A stretch of 64,000 bases of DNA from Paracoccus kondratievae (GTDB lineage Bacteria; Pseudomonadota; Alphaproteobacteria; Rhodobacterales; Rhodobacteraceae): positions 124,001 through 188,000 of the forward strand of contig NZ_CP045074.1 of assembly GCF_009301415.1 (NCBI RefSeq), read 5' to 3'. This document shows positions 1 to 8,622 of the stretch, piece after piece (positions within the stretch are counted from its first letter, which is position 1; every line of letters starts with the position of its first letter). The notes beneath the pieces are model-generated. The model worked only from the letters and a program-made list of their open reading frames with translations, was not told the origin of the DNA and did no database searches. The position numbers and the translations under genes were made by a program.

Positions 1-744
1 GACACAGGACCGCCCGACGCCGGTCGAGCCGGTGAAGGACAGCATGTCGATGTCCGGGTGTTCGGCCATCGCCTGGCCAATGGTGCGGCCCGAGCCGGTG
101 ACGACGTTGTAGACCCCCTTGGGCAGCCCCGCCTCGGTCAGGATTTCCGCTAAGATCAGCGTGGTGGCGCTGGTCACCTCGGACGGCTTTACCACCATCG
201 TGCAGCCCGAGGCTAAGATGAAGGGTACCCGCTCGCACAGGATCAGAAAGGGGAAGTTCCACGGCGTAATCAGCCCGACGACCCCGATGGGATCACGCAG
301 GACCATGCCGAACAACCCGTCGCCCAGCGAATTGAAGCTGTCGCCATGCAGCAGCCGGGCGGCACCCGCAGCCGTCTCGAAACAGGCGATGCAGCCTTCG
401 ATCTCGGCGCGGGCCTGGGCAATGGGCTTGCCGTTTTCCAGCACCTCCCAATAGGCGACCTCGTCACGGCGGCGGCGCAGGATCTCGGCGGCGCGCAGCA
501 GCACACCCGCGCGCTCACCGCCCGAAATGCCAGCCCAGCTGCGCTTCTCGAAGGCGCGGCGTGCGGCGGCGACTGCATCGTTCAGGTCTTCCGTGATACA
601 GCGCGCCACCCGCGTCACCGGCACGTCATGCGCGGGCGAGCGTTGTTCGGCCAGATCGCGGCCATGCCGCCATTCGCCGTCGATGAAAAAGCCGAACTCG
701 CGCGGCGACTCCGGCGGGGAAAGGGTGCGGGCGGTCTGGTCCAT
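1..744 (-). CDS. Aldehyde dehydrogenase (NAD(P)+-dependent), C-terminus outside window
   Basis: Oxidises an aldehyde to the carboxylate with NAD(P)+. The first 248 residues are present; the gene leaves the window at base 1, so the catalytic Cys cannot be seen. The family is clear from TPWNFP at about residues 159-164, the cofactor-binding VVKPSE at about 184-189, and the FTGST-x-x-G Rossmann loop close to the window edge. It is the last visible gene of a minus-strand operon, 30 bases after an alcohol dehydrogenase. Together they suggest alcohol to aldehyde to acid oxidation of whatever the upstream ABC importer brings in. The substrate is unknown. Confidence 0.9.
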   Translation of the reverse strand, partial: MDQTARTLSPPESPREFGFFIDGEWRHGRDLAEQRSPAHDVPVTRVARCITEDLNDAVAAARRAFEKRSWAGISGGERAGVLLRAAEILRRRRDEVAYWEVLENGKPIAQARAEIEGCIACFETAAGAARLLHGDSFNSLGDGLFGMVLRDPIGVVGLITPWNFPFLILCERVPFILASGCTMVVKPSEVTSATTLILAEILTEAGLPKGVYNVVTGSGRTIGQAMAEHPDIDMLSFTGSTGVGRSCV

Positions 745-774
745 CGTGTAGGGCTCCTCGGAAATGCTGCAATG

Positions 775-1812
775 TCAGTTCTGCGCAATGACAATCTGGG
801 TCTTGAGGTCGGCGGACCGCTCGGCCAGGGTCTCGAACGCCTCCTGGATGCGCGCGAGCGGATAAGAGGCCGTGGTGAACGCCTCGGTACGGAACCGGCC
901 ATGCGCCAGCAACGCCAGCGCGTCATGCATGTCCTGTCCCATCCCCGCGACCGAGCCTTTCAGGCCGTTCTCCTCAAGGATCGTGCGCAGGATCGGCACC
1001 GGAGCGACCTCATCGGGGCCGGTCAGGCCGAAGAAGGCGACATGGCCGCCCTTGCGAATAAGGTCGAAGGCGGTTGCGTAAAGTGCCGGGTGGCCAACGC
1101 TTTCGATCACCAGATCCGCGCCCCGGCCGCATGTCAGCTCAAGCACGGTCGCCTTCAGTTGCGCGTTATCGCTGATCGCGGCATCGGCACCGACATCCAA
1201 AGCCATCGTGCAGCGTTCGGCCGACAGGTCGGCCACGATGATTGGTGCCGCGCCCATGAGCCGCATCATCTGCACATGCAGGTTGCCAACCGGCCCGGCG
1301 CCCAGCACTACGACCGATTGCGCGATCCCGGCCTGTGCCTTGCGCGCCGCGCGGACCACGCAGGCGACCGGCTCGGTCAGGGCGAGTATCTCGGGAGAAA
1401 TGTCATTGGGCGCAGGAATGACCAACCGACCGGGCAGCGCGACAAACTCGGCGAAGGCACCGTCGCGGGTGATGCCAAGCTGCGCCATCTCGGGGCAGTT
1501 CAGCACCTCGTTGCGGCGGCACCAGTAGCAATGTCCGCAACCGATATTGATGTCGGCGACCACCACCTTGCCGGGGGTGAGATGGCGCTGGTTCGCTCCG
1601 GCCTCCTCGACGATGCCGCAAAATTCGTGCCCCGGAATGATCGGCAGGTCGTCGGCCGCATAATGGCCGTGGAACATATGCAGGTCGGTACCGCAGATCC
1701 CGGTCCGGGTCACGCGGATCAGCACCTCGTCGGGGCCGATCTGCGGGCGCGGCACCTCGCGCAATTCGAGCTTGTGCGGAGCGACAAGGACGGCGGCTTG
1801 CATGGTTTTCAT
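775..1812 (-). CDS. Zinc-dependent medium-chain alcohol/polyol dehydrogenase
   Basis: 345-residue MDR-family dehydrogenase of the sorbitol/threonine dehydrogenase type. The N-terminus has the catalytic zinc motifs GICGTDLHMFHGHY (about 38-51) and PGHEFCGIVEEAG (about 60-72). The structural zinc cluster CGHCYWCRRNEVLNC has four Cys in the usual spacing (about 94-108). The NAD-binding loop is VVLGAGPVG near residue 170. The length is typical. It lies 8 bases after a permease gene and before an aldehyde dehydrogenase, so it probably oxidises the imported alcohol or polyol. The precise substrate cannot be read from the sequence. Confidence 0.88.
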   Translation of the reverse strand: MKTMQAAVLVAPHKLELREVPRPQIGPDEVLIRVTRTGICGTDLHMFHGHYAADDLPIIPGHEFCGIVEEAGANQRHLTPGKVVVADINIGCGHCYWCRRNEVLNCPEMAQLGITRDGAFAEFVALPGRLVIPAPNDISPEILALTEPVACVVRAARKAQAGIAQSVVVLGAGPVGNLHVQMMRLMGAAPIIVADLSAERCTMALDVGADAAISDNAQLKATVLELTCGRGADLVIESVGHPALYATAFDLIRKGGHVAFFGLTGPDEVAPVPILRTILEENGLKGSVAGMGQDMHDALALLAHGRFRTEAFTTASYPLARIQEAFETLAERSADLKTQIVIAQN

Positions 1813-1819
1813 GGCAACC

Positions 1820-2761
1820 TCACTTCACCGTGCGGAGTTTCGAGCGGTCGATGGTCAGGGCGATAGCCGCGATCAGGACCAGTCCGAACAGCATCTGCTG
1901 CTGTGTCGCCTCGATCCCCAGATACAGCATCGAAGCGCGGATCACGGCCACGATCAGCGTGCCGATCAGCGTGTTCAGCACGCCGCCGACACCACCGGTC
2001 AAGGGCGTGCCACCAATCAGCACCGCGACGATAGCGGGCAGCAGAAAACCGTTGGCGATGGTCGGCGCCCCCCCAGACAGCTTGACTGAGAACAACAACC
2101 CCGCCATCGCCGCCAGCGCCCCGGATATCGCAAAGGCCAGCATCTTGTAGCGCCCGACATTGATACCCGACGCCTTGGCCGCGGGCTCGCCCGCACCGAC
2201 GGCCTTCAGCACCCGGCCCAGGATGGTGCGGCGCTCGATGAACAGGCAGATCGCCAGCAGGGCAGCACCCAGAAATAACTCGTTCGGGATGATCCCGGTA
2301 TGGCCGATCATCCAGCCAAAGGTGGCATTCCTCTGCTCGGCATCCATGTTCAGGGCGCGGTTGCCCGACAGCCATTGTGCGACCGAGAAGCATACCCCGC
2401 CCACCGCCAGCGTCGAAATGAACGAAGGCACGAACAGCCGCGTAGTCAGAAAGCCCGACAACATGCCAAGTCCGAAACCCGCCGCGATGCAAAGCACCGC
2501 CACCCAGGCCCCAAGCGAGGCGAGATAGATTGAGGCGATGACCGTGATCATATTGGCCATGGACTGCACCGAGAGGTCGATCCCGCCGATATAGATGGCG
2601 AAGGTCAGCCCCAGCGCCATGATGAACAGAGGCACGATATCGCCGGCGAGGCTGAGCAGGTTCGCCGGGCGCAGGAAATTCGGATCCACCACGCCGACCA
2701 CAGCGGTCAGCACCAGCAGGGTGATCCAGGGAAGATGCGGTTTGAAGCGTTGCATGGTCAT
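1820..2761 (-). CDS. Sugar/polyol ABC transporter permease, RbsC-like (second)
   Basis: 313-residue hydrophobic protein of the RbsC/branched-chain permease superfamily, with about eight to ten membrane segments. Family signatures are the early GGIDLSVQSM, the PAKASGINVGRYK cytoplasmic loop and the late GGTPLTGGVGGV. It begins MTMQRFKPH directly after the ATPase gene and ends just before the alcohol dehydrogenase. The operon holds two different RbsC-like permeases, so the membrane part is probably a heterodimer, as in some sugar and autoinducer importers. Confidence 0.85.
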   Translation of the reverse strand: MTMQRFKPHLPWITLLVLTAVVGVVDPNFLRPANLLSLAGDIVPLFIMALGLTFAIYIGGIDLSVQSMANMITVIASIYLASLGAWVAVLCIAAGFGLGMLSGFLTTRLFVPSFISTLAVGGVCFSVAQWLSGNRALNMDAEQRNATFGWMIGHTGIIPNELFLGAALLAICLFIERRTILGRVLKAVGAGEPAAKASGINVGRYKMLAFAISGALAAMAGLLFSVKLSGGAPTIANGFLLPAIVAVLIGGTPLTGGVGGVLNTLIGTLIVAVIRASMLYLGIEATQQQMLFGLVLIAAIALTIDRSKLRTVK

Positions 2762-2768
2762 CTGCGCC

Positions 2769-4274
2769 TCAGATCATGTGGTGGAGAAGATCGTAGAGCG
2801 ACGGTTTGGCGCCCGGCCGGCATTCGAAACGCTGCCGGATCTCGCCATCCTTCAGCACGACGATGGTGTGCGAGAGGCCGATGGCCTCTTCCAGCGTGTC
2901 GGCCACCAGAACGATGCCGACCCCGTCGTCGCTCATGTCGCGGATCATGTCGTAAACGTCTTCCTTGGCGCCGATGTCCAGACCCCGCGTCGGGTGGTCC
3001 AGAAGCATGATGTCGGACCCGCCCGACCGCCATTTCGACAGCACCACCTTCTGCTGGTTGCCGCCCGAGAGGTTGCCGCAATCGGCAAACTCGGAGTGTG
3101 CCTTGATCGACAGCTTCCTGATCCAGTCCCGCGCCAGCGCTTTTTCGCGTCCGACGTCGATCACCCCCGCCCGGGAATAGCGGCCAAGTTGGGAAAGGGT
3201 CATGTTCTCATAGACGTTCATGCCTGCGACGATGCCTTCGATCTTGCGTTCGCGCGGCACATAGCCCACGCCCATCGCGACCGAGCGGCGCGGGTTGAAA
3301 CCGCGAAGCTCTTGCCCCTTCATCTCGAAACGGCCCGAGACTGGCGCCAGCATCCCGTAGATCGTGCGCAGGATCGCCTCGCGGCCCGAACCCTCGGTAC
3401 CGACCAGGCACAGCACCTCGCCCGGATGCAGCGCCAGGTTCAGCTTGTGCGGACGGCCCGGCAGGACAACGTCGCGCATATCGAACAGCGTTCGAGAAGT
3501 GTCATAAGGTTTCTGGCGCTGCTCGCGGTAATATTCGCGGTCCACGTGTCGGCCGACCATCTTGTGCTGGATCGCGCTGGCATCGGCGTCGGCCTTGGCG
3601 ACCACATCCATCACCTGCCCGTCCTTCATCACATAGATGCGGTCCGAAAGCTCCATCACCTCGTCCATGCGATGGCTGACGAAGATGAAGGATGCGCGGC
3701 TGGTCAGCTCACGCACCAGCTTGAAGAGCAACTTCACCTCCTCCCCGGACAGGACCGAGGTCGGCTCGTCCAGCAGGATGACCAGATCGCCCTCGACCCG
3801 TTCCTCCAGCGTCAGCACCTTGGCCAGCTCGACCAGCTGCCGCTGCGCGAAGGACAGGACCGAGGTCACCGTCGCCGGGTCGATGTCCAGCTTGACCTTT
3901 GCAAGCTGTTTCTTCGCAGCCGCGGCCATCGCCTTCCAGTTCACCACGCCCAGGCGGGTGAATTGCGCCTCGTAGCCCAGGAAGATGTTTTCCATCACCG
4001 TCAGGTTGGGGATCAGGGATTGTTCCTGGAACACCATGCCGATGCCGCGCTTCATCGCCTGCCGGGGATTGGCGAAATGCACCGGCTTGCCGTCGATCAG
4101 GATCTGGCCGCCGTCGGGCTGATAGGCGCCGTAGATCACCTTCATGAGCGTCGATTTTCCGGCACCGTTCTCGCCCACCAGCCCGACGATCTCGCCGCGC
4201 TTGATGTGGAAGTCGATGGATTTCAGGGCATGGACGCCGGGGAATTTCTTGTCGACTGAGCTTAGCTGATACAT
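2769..4274 (-). CDS. Sugar ABC transporter ATP-binding protein, RbsA/MglA type
   Basis: 501-residue ATPase with two fused nucleotide-binding domains. NBD1 has Walker A GENGAGKST, signature LSFAQRQ and Walker B LVILLDEPTS. NBD2 has a degenerate Walker A (GTEGSGREA), signature LSGGNQQKV and Walker B MLLDHPTRGLD. In NBD2 the residue after the Walker B Asp is His rather than Glu, so that site probably does not hydrolyse ATP. I chose ATG at 4274 (MYQLSSVDKKF) because a longer start would read far into the upstream permease gene, which ends at 4282. It powers the two neighbouring permeases. Confidence 0.88.
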   Translation of the reverse strand: MYQLSSVDKKFPGVHALKSIDFHIKRGEIVGLVGENGAGKSTLMKVIYGAYQPDGGQILIDGKPVHFANPRQAMKRGIGMVFQEQSLIPNLTVMENIFLGYEAQFTRLGVVNWKAMAAAAKKQLAKVKLDIDPATVTSVLSFAQRQLVELAKVLTLEERVEGDLVILLDEPTSVLSGEEVKLLFKLVRELTSRASFIFVSHRMDEVMELSDRIYVMKDGQVMDVVAKADADASAIQHKMVGRHVDREYYREQRQKPYDTSRTLFDMRDVVLPGRPHKLNLALHPGEVLCLVGTEGSGREAILRTIYGMLAPVSGRFEMKGQELRGFNPRRSVAMGVGYVPRERKIEGIVAGMNVYENMTLSQLGRYSRAGVIDVGREKALARDWIRKLSIKAHSEFADCGNLSGGNQQKVVLSKWRSGGSDIMLLDHPTRGLDIGAKEDVYDMIRDMSDDGVGIVLVADTLEEAIGLSHTIVVLKDGEIRQRFECRPGAKPSLYDLLHHMI

Positions 4275-4281
4275 GGCGGCC

Positions 4282-5241
4282 TCACTTCGCGAAACTGACA
4301 AGGCGCCGGTCGGTGGAAAGAACGACCGCGACGATGACAAGGACGCCCAGCAAGCCGTCCTGAAGGTAGTTGGGCAGGCCGATGACGACCATGCCGTTGC
4401 CGATGACATTGACGATCAGAACGCCGACGACCGCGTTCAGCACGCCGCCGATCCCGCCCCACAGCGCCACGCCGCCCACGACGACCGAGGTGATGGCGAC
4501 GAACATCAGGTTGGCGCCGGTCACCGATTCCGCCTGCCCCAGCCGCGCCACCTGGAAGATCGCGGCGACGGCGTAGAATACTCCGGCCAGCGCGAAGCCC
4601 GCCAGCCGCACCCGGTGCACGTTCACGCCCGAGGCATGGGCCAGTTCCTCGCCGCCGCCTACGGCATAGAAGTTGCGGCCCAGCGTCGTGTGGTTCTGGA
4701 TGAACCAGGCCAGCAGGACCAGCAGCGCCGCAATATGCACCATCAGCGGAAAGCCGAGGATGCGCCAGGTCAGCAGGGCGCGGAAGACATCGTCATCAAT
4801 GCGGACAATGTCACCTCCTGTCACGAGCACCGCAGCGCCGGTGCCGACGAAGCCCATCGCCAGGCTGGCCATGAATGAAGGGATCTGAAGCCGGACATGA
4901 ACCATCCCGGTCAGCCATCCAAAGAAGGCCCCGCAGAGCAGGATCGCCGGAATGGCCAGCCATGCGCCCGCCCCCAATGATCCGCCCAGCTTCAGGAACA
5001 TCAGGCAGAACAGCACCGCGCACAGCGACACCGCCCCCTCCATCGACAGGTCGATGGAGCCCATGACGATGATGAAGGTGACGCCGAGCGCCACCATCAT
5101 CGGCGGCGTCGAGGCCAGCGCGATCCGGGCCAGGTTGCGTTGCGACAGGAAGGCCGGATTGATCGCCGCGAACAGCACGACCAACCCCAGCAGCACGAGG
5201 GCCGGAGCCCATCGGATGATATTCTCGCGGGTGAGCTTCAT
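4282..5241 (-). CDS. Sugar/polyol ABC transporter permease, RbsC-like (first)
   Basis: 319-residue integral membrane protein of the RbsC family: GSIDLSMEG after the first helices, AHASGVNVHRVRLAG in the conserved cytoplasmic loop, and the late GGVALWGGIGGVLNAVVG. I took ATG 5241 (MKLTRENIIRW) because GGAG lies about 12 bases upstream and the longer frame adds 25 non-hydrophobic residues. It sits between the binding-protein gene (ending at 5336) and the ATPase gene (8-base gap). The 94 bases upstream of it contain GC-rich inverted repeats that may separate strong binding-protein expression from the membrane genes. Confidence 0.85.
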   Translation of the reverse strand: MKLTRENIIRWAPALVLLGLVVLFAAINPAFLSQRNLARIALASTPPMMVALGVTFIIVMGSIDLSMEGAVSLCAVLFCLMFLKLGGSLGAGAWLAIPAILLCGAFFGWLTGMVHVRLQIPSFMASLAMGFVGTGAAVLVTGGDIVRIDDDVFRALLTWRILGFPLMVHIAALLVLLAWFIQNHTTLGRNFYAVGGGEELAHASGVNVHRVRLAGFALAGVFYAVAAIFQVARLGQAESVTGANLMFVAITSVVVGGVALWGGIGGVLNAVVGVLIVNVIGNGMVVIGLPNYLQDGLLGVLVIVAVVLSTDRRLVSFAK

Positions 5242-5335
5242 CTTCAACGCAGTTCTCCTCAACACTGCCGGCCCGCATGCCCCGAAGGACGGCGGGGAAG
5301 GCCGCCGCGCGGTCAACCCATCGGATTTTCAGAAA

Positions 5336-6448
5336 TCAGCGATACTGGATCTGGCCGTTGCTCGGCCCCCAGAAGTCGGTCCAGTCATATTCAGGCGTGG
5401 CGTCCAGATACTGCGCCTTAAACTCGGCCGCGTCCTTCTGAGTGATCAGGACGGTCGGACCGTAGAACTCACGATGCTCATGCGGCTCCTCGGACGGTTT
5501 GAACGTGCCGATGGCCGCGTGATAGGCCAAGGCCGCCGAGATACCGCCACCCCAATAGGGGTTGGTAAAGACCGTAGCCAGAAGCTGACCGTCCATGACC
5601 AGCTTCACCGCCTCGGGATTACCGTCATAGGCGACGATCGGCATGTCGGTGATGCCCTCGGCCCGCAGCGCCTCGATCACGCCATAGGCGATGTTGTCGG
5701 CGGCGCAATGGACGCCGGTGATCCGGTCACCATAGCGGGTCAGGAAAGAGGACATCAGCTCCGCCGCCTTGGTCGTGTCCCAATCGGCAGGCTGCGCGTC
5801 CAGCAGTTCGATATCGGGAAAGTCCTTCAGCGCGTTCTGCAACCCAGCCAGTCGCTCGACCGCCGGATTGTTCGCCGCGATGCCGCCCAGATGCACCACG
5901 CCGCCCTTGCCCCCCATCGCCTCGAACAGGATCCTCGCGGTTTGCTCGGAGGGCTGTTCGTCCGACCAGGTCATGTGGCTGACATAATTGTCGCCGAAAT
6001 CCCAAGGGTGCAGGTCGTCGGTCTTGTTCCAGATGGTCGAGATATAACCGCCCGCCGCCTGCACCGCCTCGACGATGGGCCGGGCATTGGGACTGTCGTT
6101 CGGGTCGCAGGCGATGGCGCAATTGCCGCCGGTCTTAGACAGGAATGCCTTGATATCGGACAGAGATTTTTCCGACGAACCCTCGCTGATCAGGTTGACC
6201 ATGTCCGATTTGCTACGGCCGATGGATTCAACGAAAGCCTCGCCTCCCGACACGACCGCATTCCAATAGGCCGAGGCACGGTCGCGATAGCTCCATGCAA
6301 TGGCGGGATCGGTCAGCGCGGCGCGGGCCTGACCGCGCCCGAATACGGCTGGAACGGCGAGCGTCGCCATGCCGGCAGCCCCCGCCAGCAGCAACTTGCG
6401 ACGGGTTATGACCTCACGGTCGATATAGTCCTTGATAAAGGTGGACAT
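5336..6448 (-). CDS. Sugar-type ABC transporter periplasmic binding protein
   Basis: 370-residue type-I periplasmic binding protein (ribose/galactose-binding fold), first gene of the operon. ATG 6448 is chosen because an excellent GGGGAGG lies seven bases upstream. The N-terminus has TRRKLLLAGAAGMATLAVPAVFG ending in ARA, which looks like a Tat-type twin-arginine export signal rather than a plain Sec signal. Downstream are SKSDMVNLISEG, a CDPNDS stretch and IVAYDGNPEAVKLVMDG, the usual ligand-cleft region near the C-terminus. The ligand is not evident; operon partners suggest an alcohol, polyol or sugar. Confidence 0.85.
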   Translation of the reverse strand: MSTFIKDYIDREVITRRKLLLAGAAGMATLAVPAVFGRGQARAALTDPAIAWSYRDRASAYWNAVVSGGEAFVESIGRSKSDMVNLISEGSSEKSLSDIKAFLSKTGGNCAIACDPNDSPNARPIVEAVQAAGGYISTIWNKTDDLHPWDFGDNYVSHMTWSDEQPSEQTARILFEAMGGKGGVVHLGGIAANNPAVERLAGLQNALKDFPDIELLDAQPADWDTTKAAELMSSFLTRYGDRITGVHCAADNIAYGVIEALRAEGITDMPIVAYDGNPEAVKLVMDGQLLATVFTNPYWGGGISAALAYHAAIGTFKPSEEPHEHREFYGPTVLITQKDAAEFKAQYLDATPEYDWTDFWGPSNGQIQYR

Positions 6449-6520
6449 CTTCAGCCTCCCCATAAGGCGCCGCCCGAATCTCTCCTCAGATCCACAGATG
6501 GCGAGCGCCGTCAAAATAAC

Positions 6521-6582
6521 GCACTAACTGGTTACTTTCTTCAGGGATGTTGAGTCAAGCGTAATCATTAACCGGATAGTGC
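6521..6582. promoter_or_regulatory. Two inverted operator copies between ABC operon and tetR
   Basis: GCACTAACTGGTTA at 6521-6534 and its inverted relative TAACCGGATAGTGC at 6569-6582 (reverse complement GCACTATCCGGTTA) match at 12 of 14 positions, centres 48 bases apart. The first copy has a palindromic core TAAC-TG-GTTA. Position in the divergent intergenic region suggests binding sites for the TetR regulator at 6673, controlling the ABC operon and possibly itself. Confidence 0.55.
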
Positions 6583-6672
6583 ATTAAATCGCCATCGTCG
6601 TCTTGCGTCAGCCATGGACTGCTATAACCTTTGCGAGGCATTGAACGAGCCAGGAACCACCGGAGACACAGC

Positions 6673-7326
6673 GTGACCGCACAAGCCAAGACGCCGCCGC
6701 GTAGCAAGCCCCGCATCCGCGATGCAGACGCGACCAAAGCGCGCATCCTCAAGGCGGCACTGAACGAGTTTGCCCGCAATGGCTTCGGCGGCGCCCGCGT
6801 GGACGTCATCGCCGAAAAGGCCGATGCCAACAAGCGGATGCTCTATCACTACTTCGGCAGCAAGGAAGAGTTGTTCCAGACAGTGCTCGAGAATGCCTAT
6901 ATCGACATCCGCGATGCCGAGCAGAAACTGGCGCTGGACCACCTGCCGCCCAAGGAGGCGTTGGCGCGGCTGGTGCGTTTTACCTGGGAATACTACCTGA
7001 AGCACCCCGAGTTCATCACACTGGTCAACAGCGAAAACCTGCACCGGGCCAAGCACCTGAAGAAATCCGAGATCGTCAAGATCTACAGCCGCCGCTTCGT
7101 CTCGATGGTCGACACGATCCTGGAGCGCGGCGTCGCAAGTGGCGATTTCCGCTCCGGCATCGATCCGGTGCAATTGAACATCACCATCGCTGCGATCGGC
7201 TATTACTATCTGACCAACCGCTTCACCGGCTCGATCATCTTCGAGCGTGACCTGATGGCGAAAGAGGCGCTCGAAGAGCGCCTCCAGTTCAATATCGACA
7301 CGATCCTGCGTCTGGTCAGCGCCTGA
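6673..7326 (+). CDS. TetR-family transcriptional regulator
   Basis: 217-residue one-component regulator. The N-terminal helix-turn-helix is typical: ATKARILKAALNEFARNGFGGARVDVIAEKADANKRMLYHYFGSKEELF (about residues 20-68). A C-terminal all-helical ligand domain follows. I prefer the GTG at 6673 because GGAGA lies six bases upstream; an ATG at 6631 in the same frame would add 14 basic residues. It is divergent from the ABC/dehydrogenase operon, the usual arrangement for a local repressor, and the shared intergenic region carries two copies of one inverted motif. The inducer is unknown. Confidence 0.87.
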   Translation: MTAQAKTPPRSKPRIRDADATKARILKAALNEFARNGFGGARVDVIAEKADANKRMLYHYFGSKEELFQTVLENAYIDIRDAEQKLALDHLPPKEALARLVRFTWEYYLKHPEFITLVNSENLHRAKHLKKSEIVKIYSRRFVSMVDTILERGVASGDFRSGIDPVQLNITIAAIGYYYLTNRFTGSIIFERDLMAKEALEERLQFNIDTILRLVSA

Positions 7327-7332
7327 CCTGCT

Positions 7333-7653
7333 TCAGGTTCCGCTACCTAGGCCCAGGCTGTGAAGCGCTGCTTGGGCACATTCCACGTCCTCGTGTCCCT
7401 GCACCCCGGAAACCCCGACGCCGCCCACGATGGTCCCATTGTGAACGATGGGCAGGCCCCCTTCCCAGGTGATCAACCGGTGACGGTTTGCCAAGCCGGC
7501 CCTACGCTCATCGGTGCTGTTCATCCGAACGCAGAAATCCAGTGTCGAACGTCGCATCGTGGCTGCCGTGAACGCCTTGTCGACAGCGAAGTCCAGCGTT
7601 TGAGCCGCGACACCATCCATGCGGGCCGGTGCCGATCTCAGCACCGGCTTCAT
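7333..7653 (-). pseudogene. GlcG/HbpS-like (DUF336) gene, N-terminally truncated
   Basis: The C-terminal two thirds of a GlcG/HbpS-like domain is recognisable: LDFAVDKAFTAATMRRST, then NRHRLITWEGGLPIVHNGTIVGGVGVSGVQGHEDVECAQAAL. The family is normally about 140 residues; only 106 follow the first ATG. The open frame continues upstream without looking like the family N-terminus and runs antisense into a TniQ-like fragment. I infer that insertion or deletion removed the true start. GlcG-like proteins bind heme or small cofactors and often sit near oxidation operons, but this copy is probably dead. Confidence 0.55.
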
Positions 7654-7751
7654 CTCGACAAGGCTCGCGTAGCTTCCCTGATCCGCTGCGCCCGTCCCGA
7701 CGAAACGGATGGAAGGGGTGTATTCGCCGCAAGCGTCCCGGAAACCACCCC

Positions 7752-8183
7752 ATGCTGAGAGAGATTGCTCGCAACGCGGAGCCCTGTTCGGCCTCCCCGC
7801 TCCAGGCGTATATCACCGACCGGATTGCAGGCCGTCCTGGTCCGGCATGGCTGGATGGCCAGCCGCTCGAACGGGCCATTCGGGTTACGGAAATTCTGGG
7901 CACCGCCCTGGAGTTCGGTCCGTATGTCACCTTCGAGGATCTGTCCTTCAGTGAACGGCATGTGGCCGACACATGTGGCTGGACCTATACCTCGAAGGGC
8001 GAAACCGGGATCCGCCGCGCATTCCGAATTCTGGAGGCCAGCCATAACCCGAAGCAATCGCCCGCCCGGGGCGATAAATGGGTCGCCTTCGGTCTGTTGC
8101 TGGATGAGTTCCAGAATCCCGCGCAAAGCAGCTCACTCCGCAGAATCTTCGAAGAGCATATCGCCAGCACCGCCGAATCCTGA
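7752..8183 (+). pseudogene. TniQ-like transposition protein, C-terminal remnant
   Basis: The open frame from ATG 7752 encodes about 143 residues resembling the C-terminal half of alphaproteobacterial TniQ proteins: WLDGQPLERAIRVTEILG, LEFGP, GETGIRRAF, then an FG-x-L-LL stretch and RRIFEEHIAS at the end. The N-terminal zinc-binding/HTH part is absent, and no tniA or tniB transposase genes are nearby. TniQ proteins act in target selection or resolution of Tn7/Tn5053-like transposons. Assignment is by remembered family pattern, so confidence is moderate. It abuts a truncated GlcG-like gene on the other strand, marking a transposition scar. Confidence 0.5.
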
Positions 8184-8241
8184 ATCGCCAATCGGGTAAG
8201 CCTGGCCAGACACCGCTCTCTATCAGATGCCAGACTTCGTC

Positions 8242-8266
8242 AGGCCGCCTTCGGGCGGCCTTTTCC
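8242..8266 (+). terminator. Rho-independent terminator with TTCG loop
   Basis: AGGCCGCC-TTCG-GGCGGCCT is a perfect 8-bp stem with a stable UUCG-type tetraloop, followed by TTTCCTTT. It lies 58 bases after the TniQ-like fragment in the same direction, so it probably belonged to that transcript. Confidence 0.75.
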
Positions 8267-8622
8267 TTTGGTCGTCACGCAATATTTCGATGGTCGATAA
8301 TCGCGGTAAAAGTGGACAAAACAGAAAACCGCGCATCTAGATAATAAAGTAAAATCAATTATTTATTTTGCGCCAGAGTTGCCGGAATGGCCATTGTTTC
8401 AGTGATCGGACACGCATGGCGGCTAGGTCGGCTACTGGGGCGCGAACGGAATATGAAGGGCCAGTTCTTTCCAATTCTGATCTGGGGAAATGGGCGTTAA
8501 CCTGTTGCCAGCCCCCTCCCCCCTCTCCAGTTGGGATCCCAAAGCCGCCGCTGGACACTTGCGGCACCACCAAGCTAGACACGTAAAGGGATAGTTAGGG
8601 TAGGAAAGACGGACAGCCCCTT
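8267..8622. other. Gene-free stretch, possible transposon end
   Basis: No convincing coding frame. From 8291 (TGGTCGATAATCGCGGT) to 8333 the sequence resembles my memory of TniABQ-type element termini and includes a 6-bp inverted repeat, CGCGGT (8302-8307) and ACCGCG (8328-8333). An unusually AT-rich patch follows (about 8337-8372). The rest probably holds the promoter of the SorC gene at 8623; no strong -35/-10 pair is evident. Confidence 0.25.

Noticed and set aside
346..1866. 506-codon plus-strand open frame over the dehydrogenase genes
   Set aside because: The minus strand encodes recognisable aldehyde and alcohol dehydrogenases; the plus frame has low-complexity composition.
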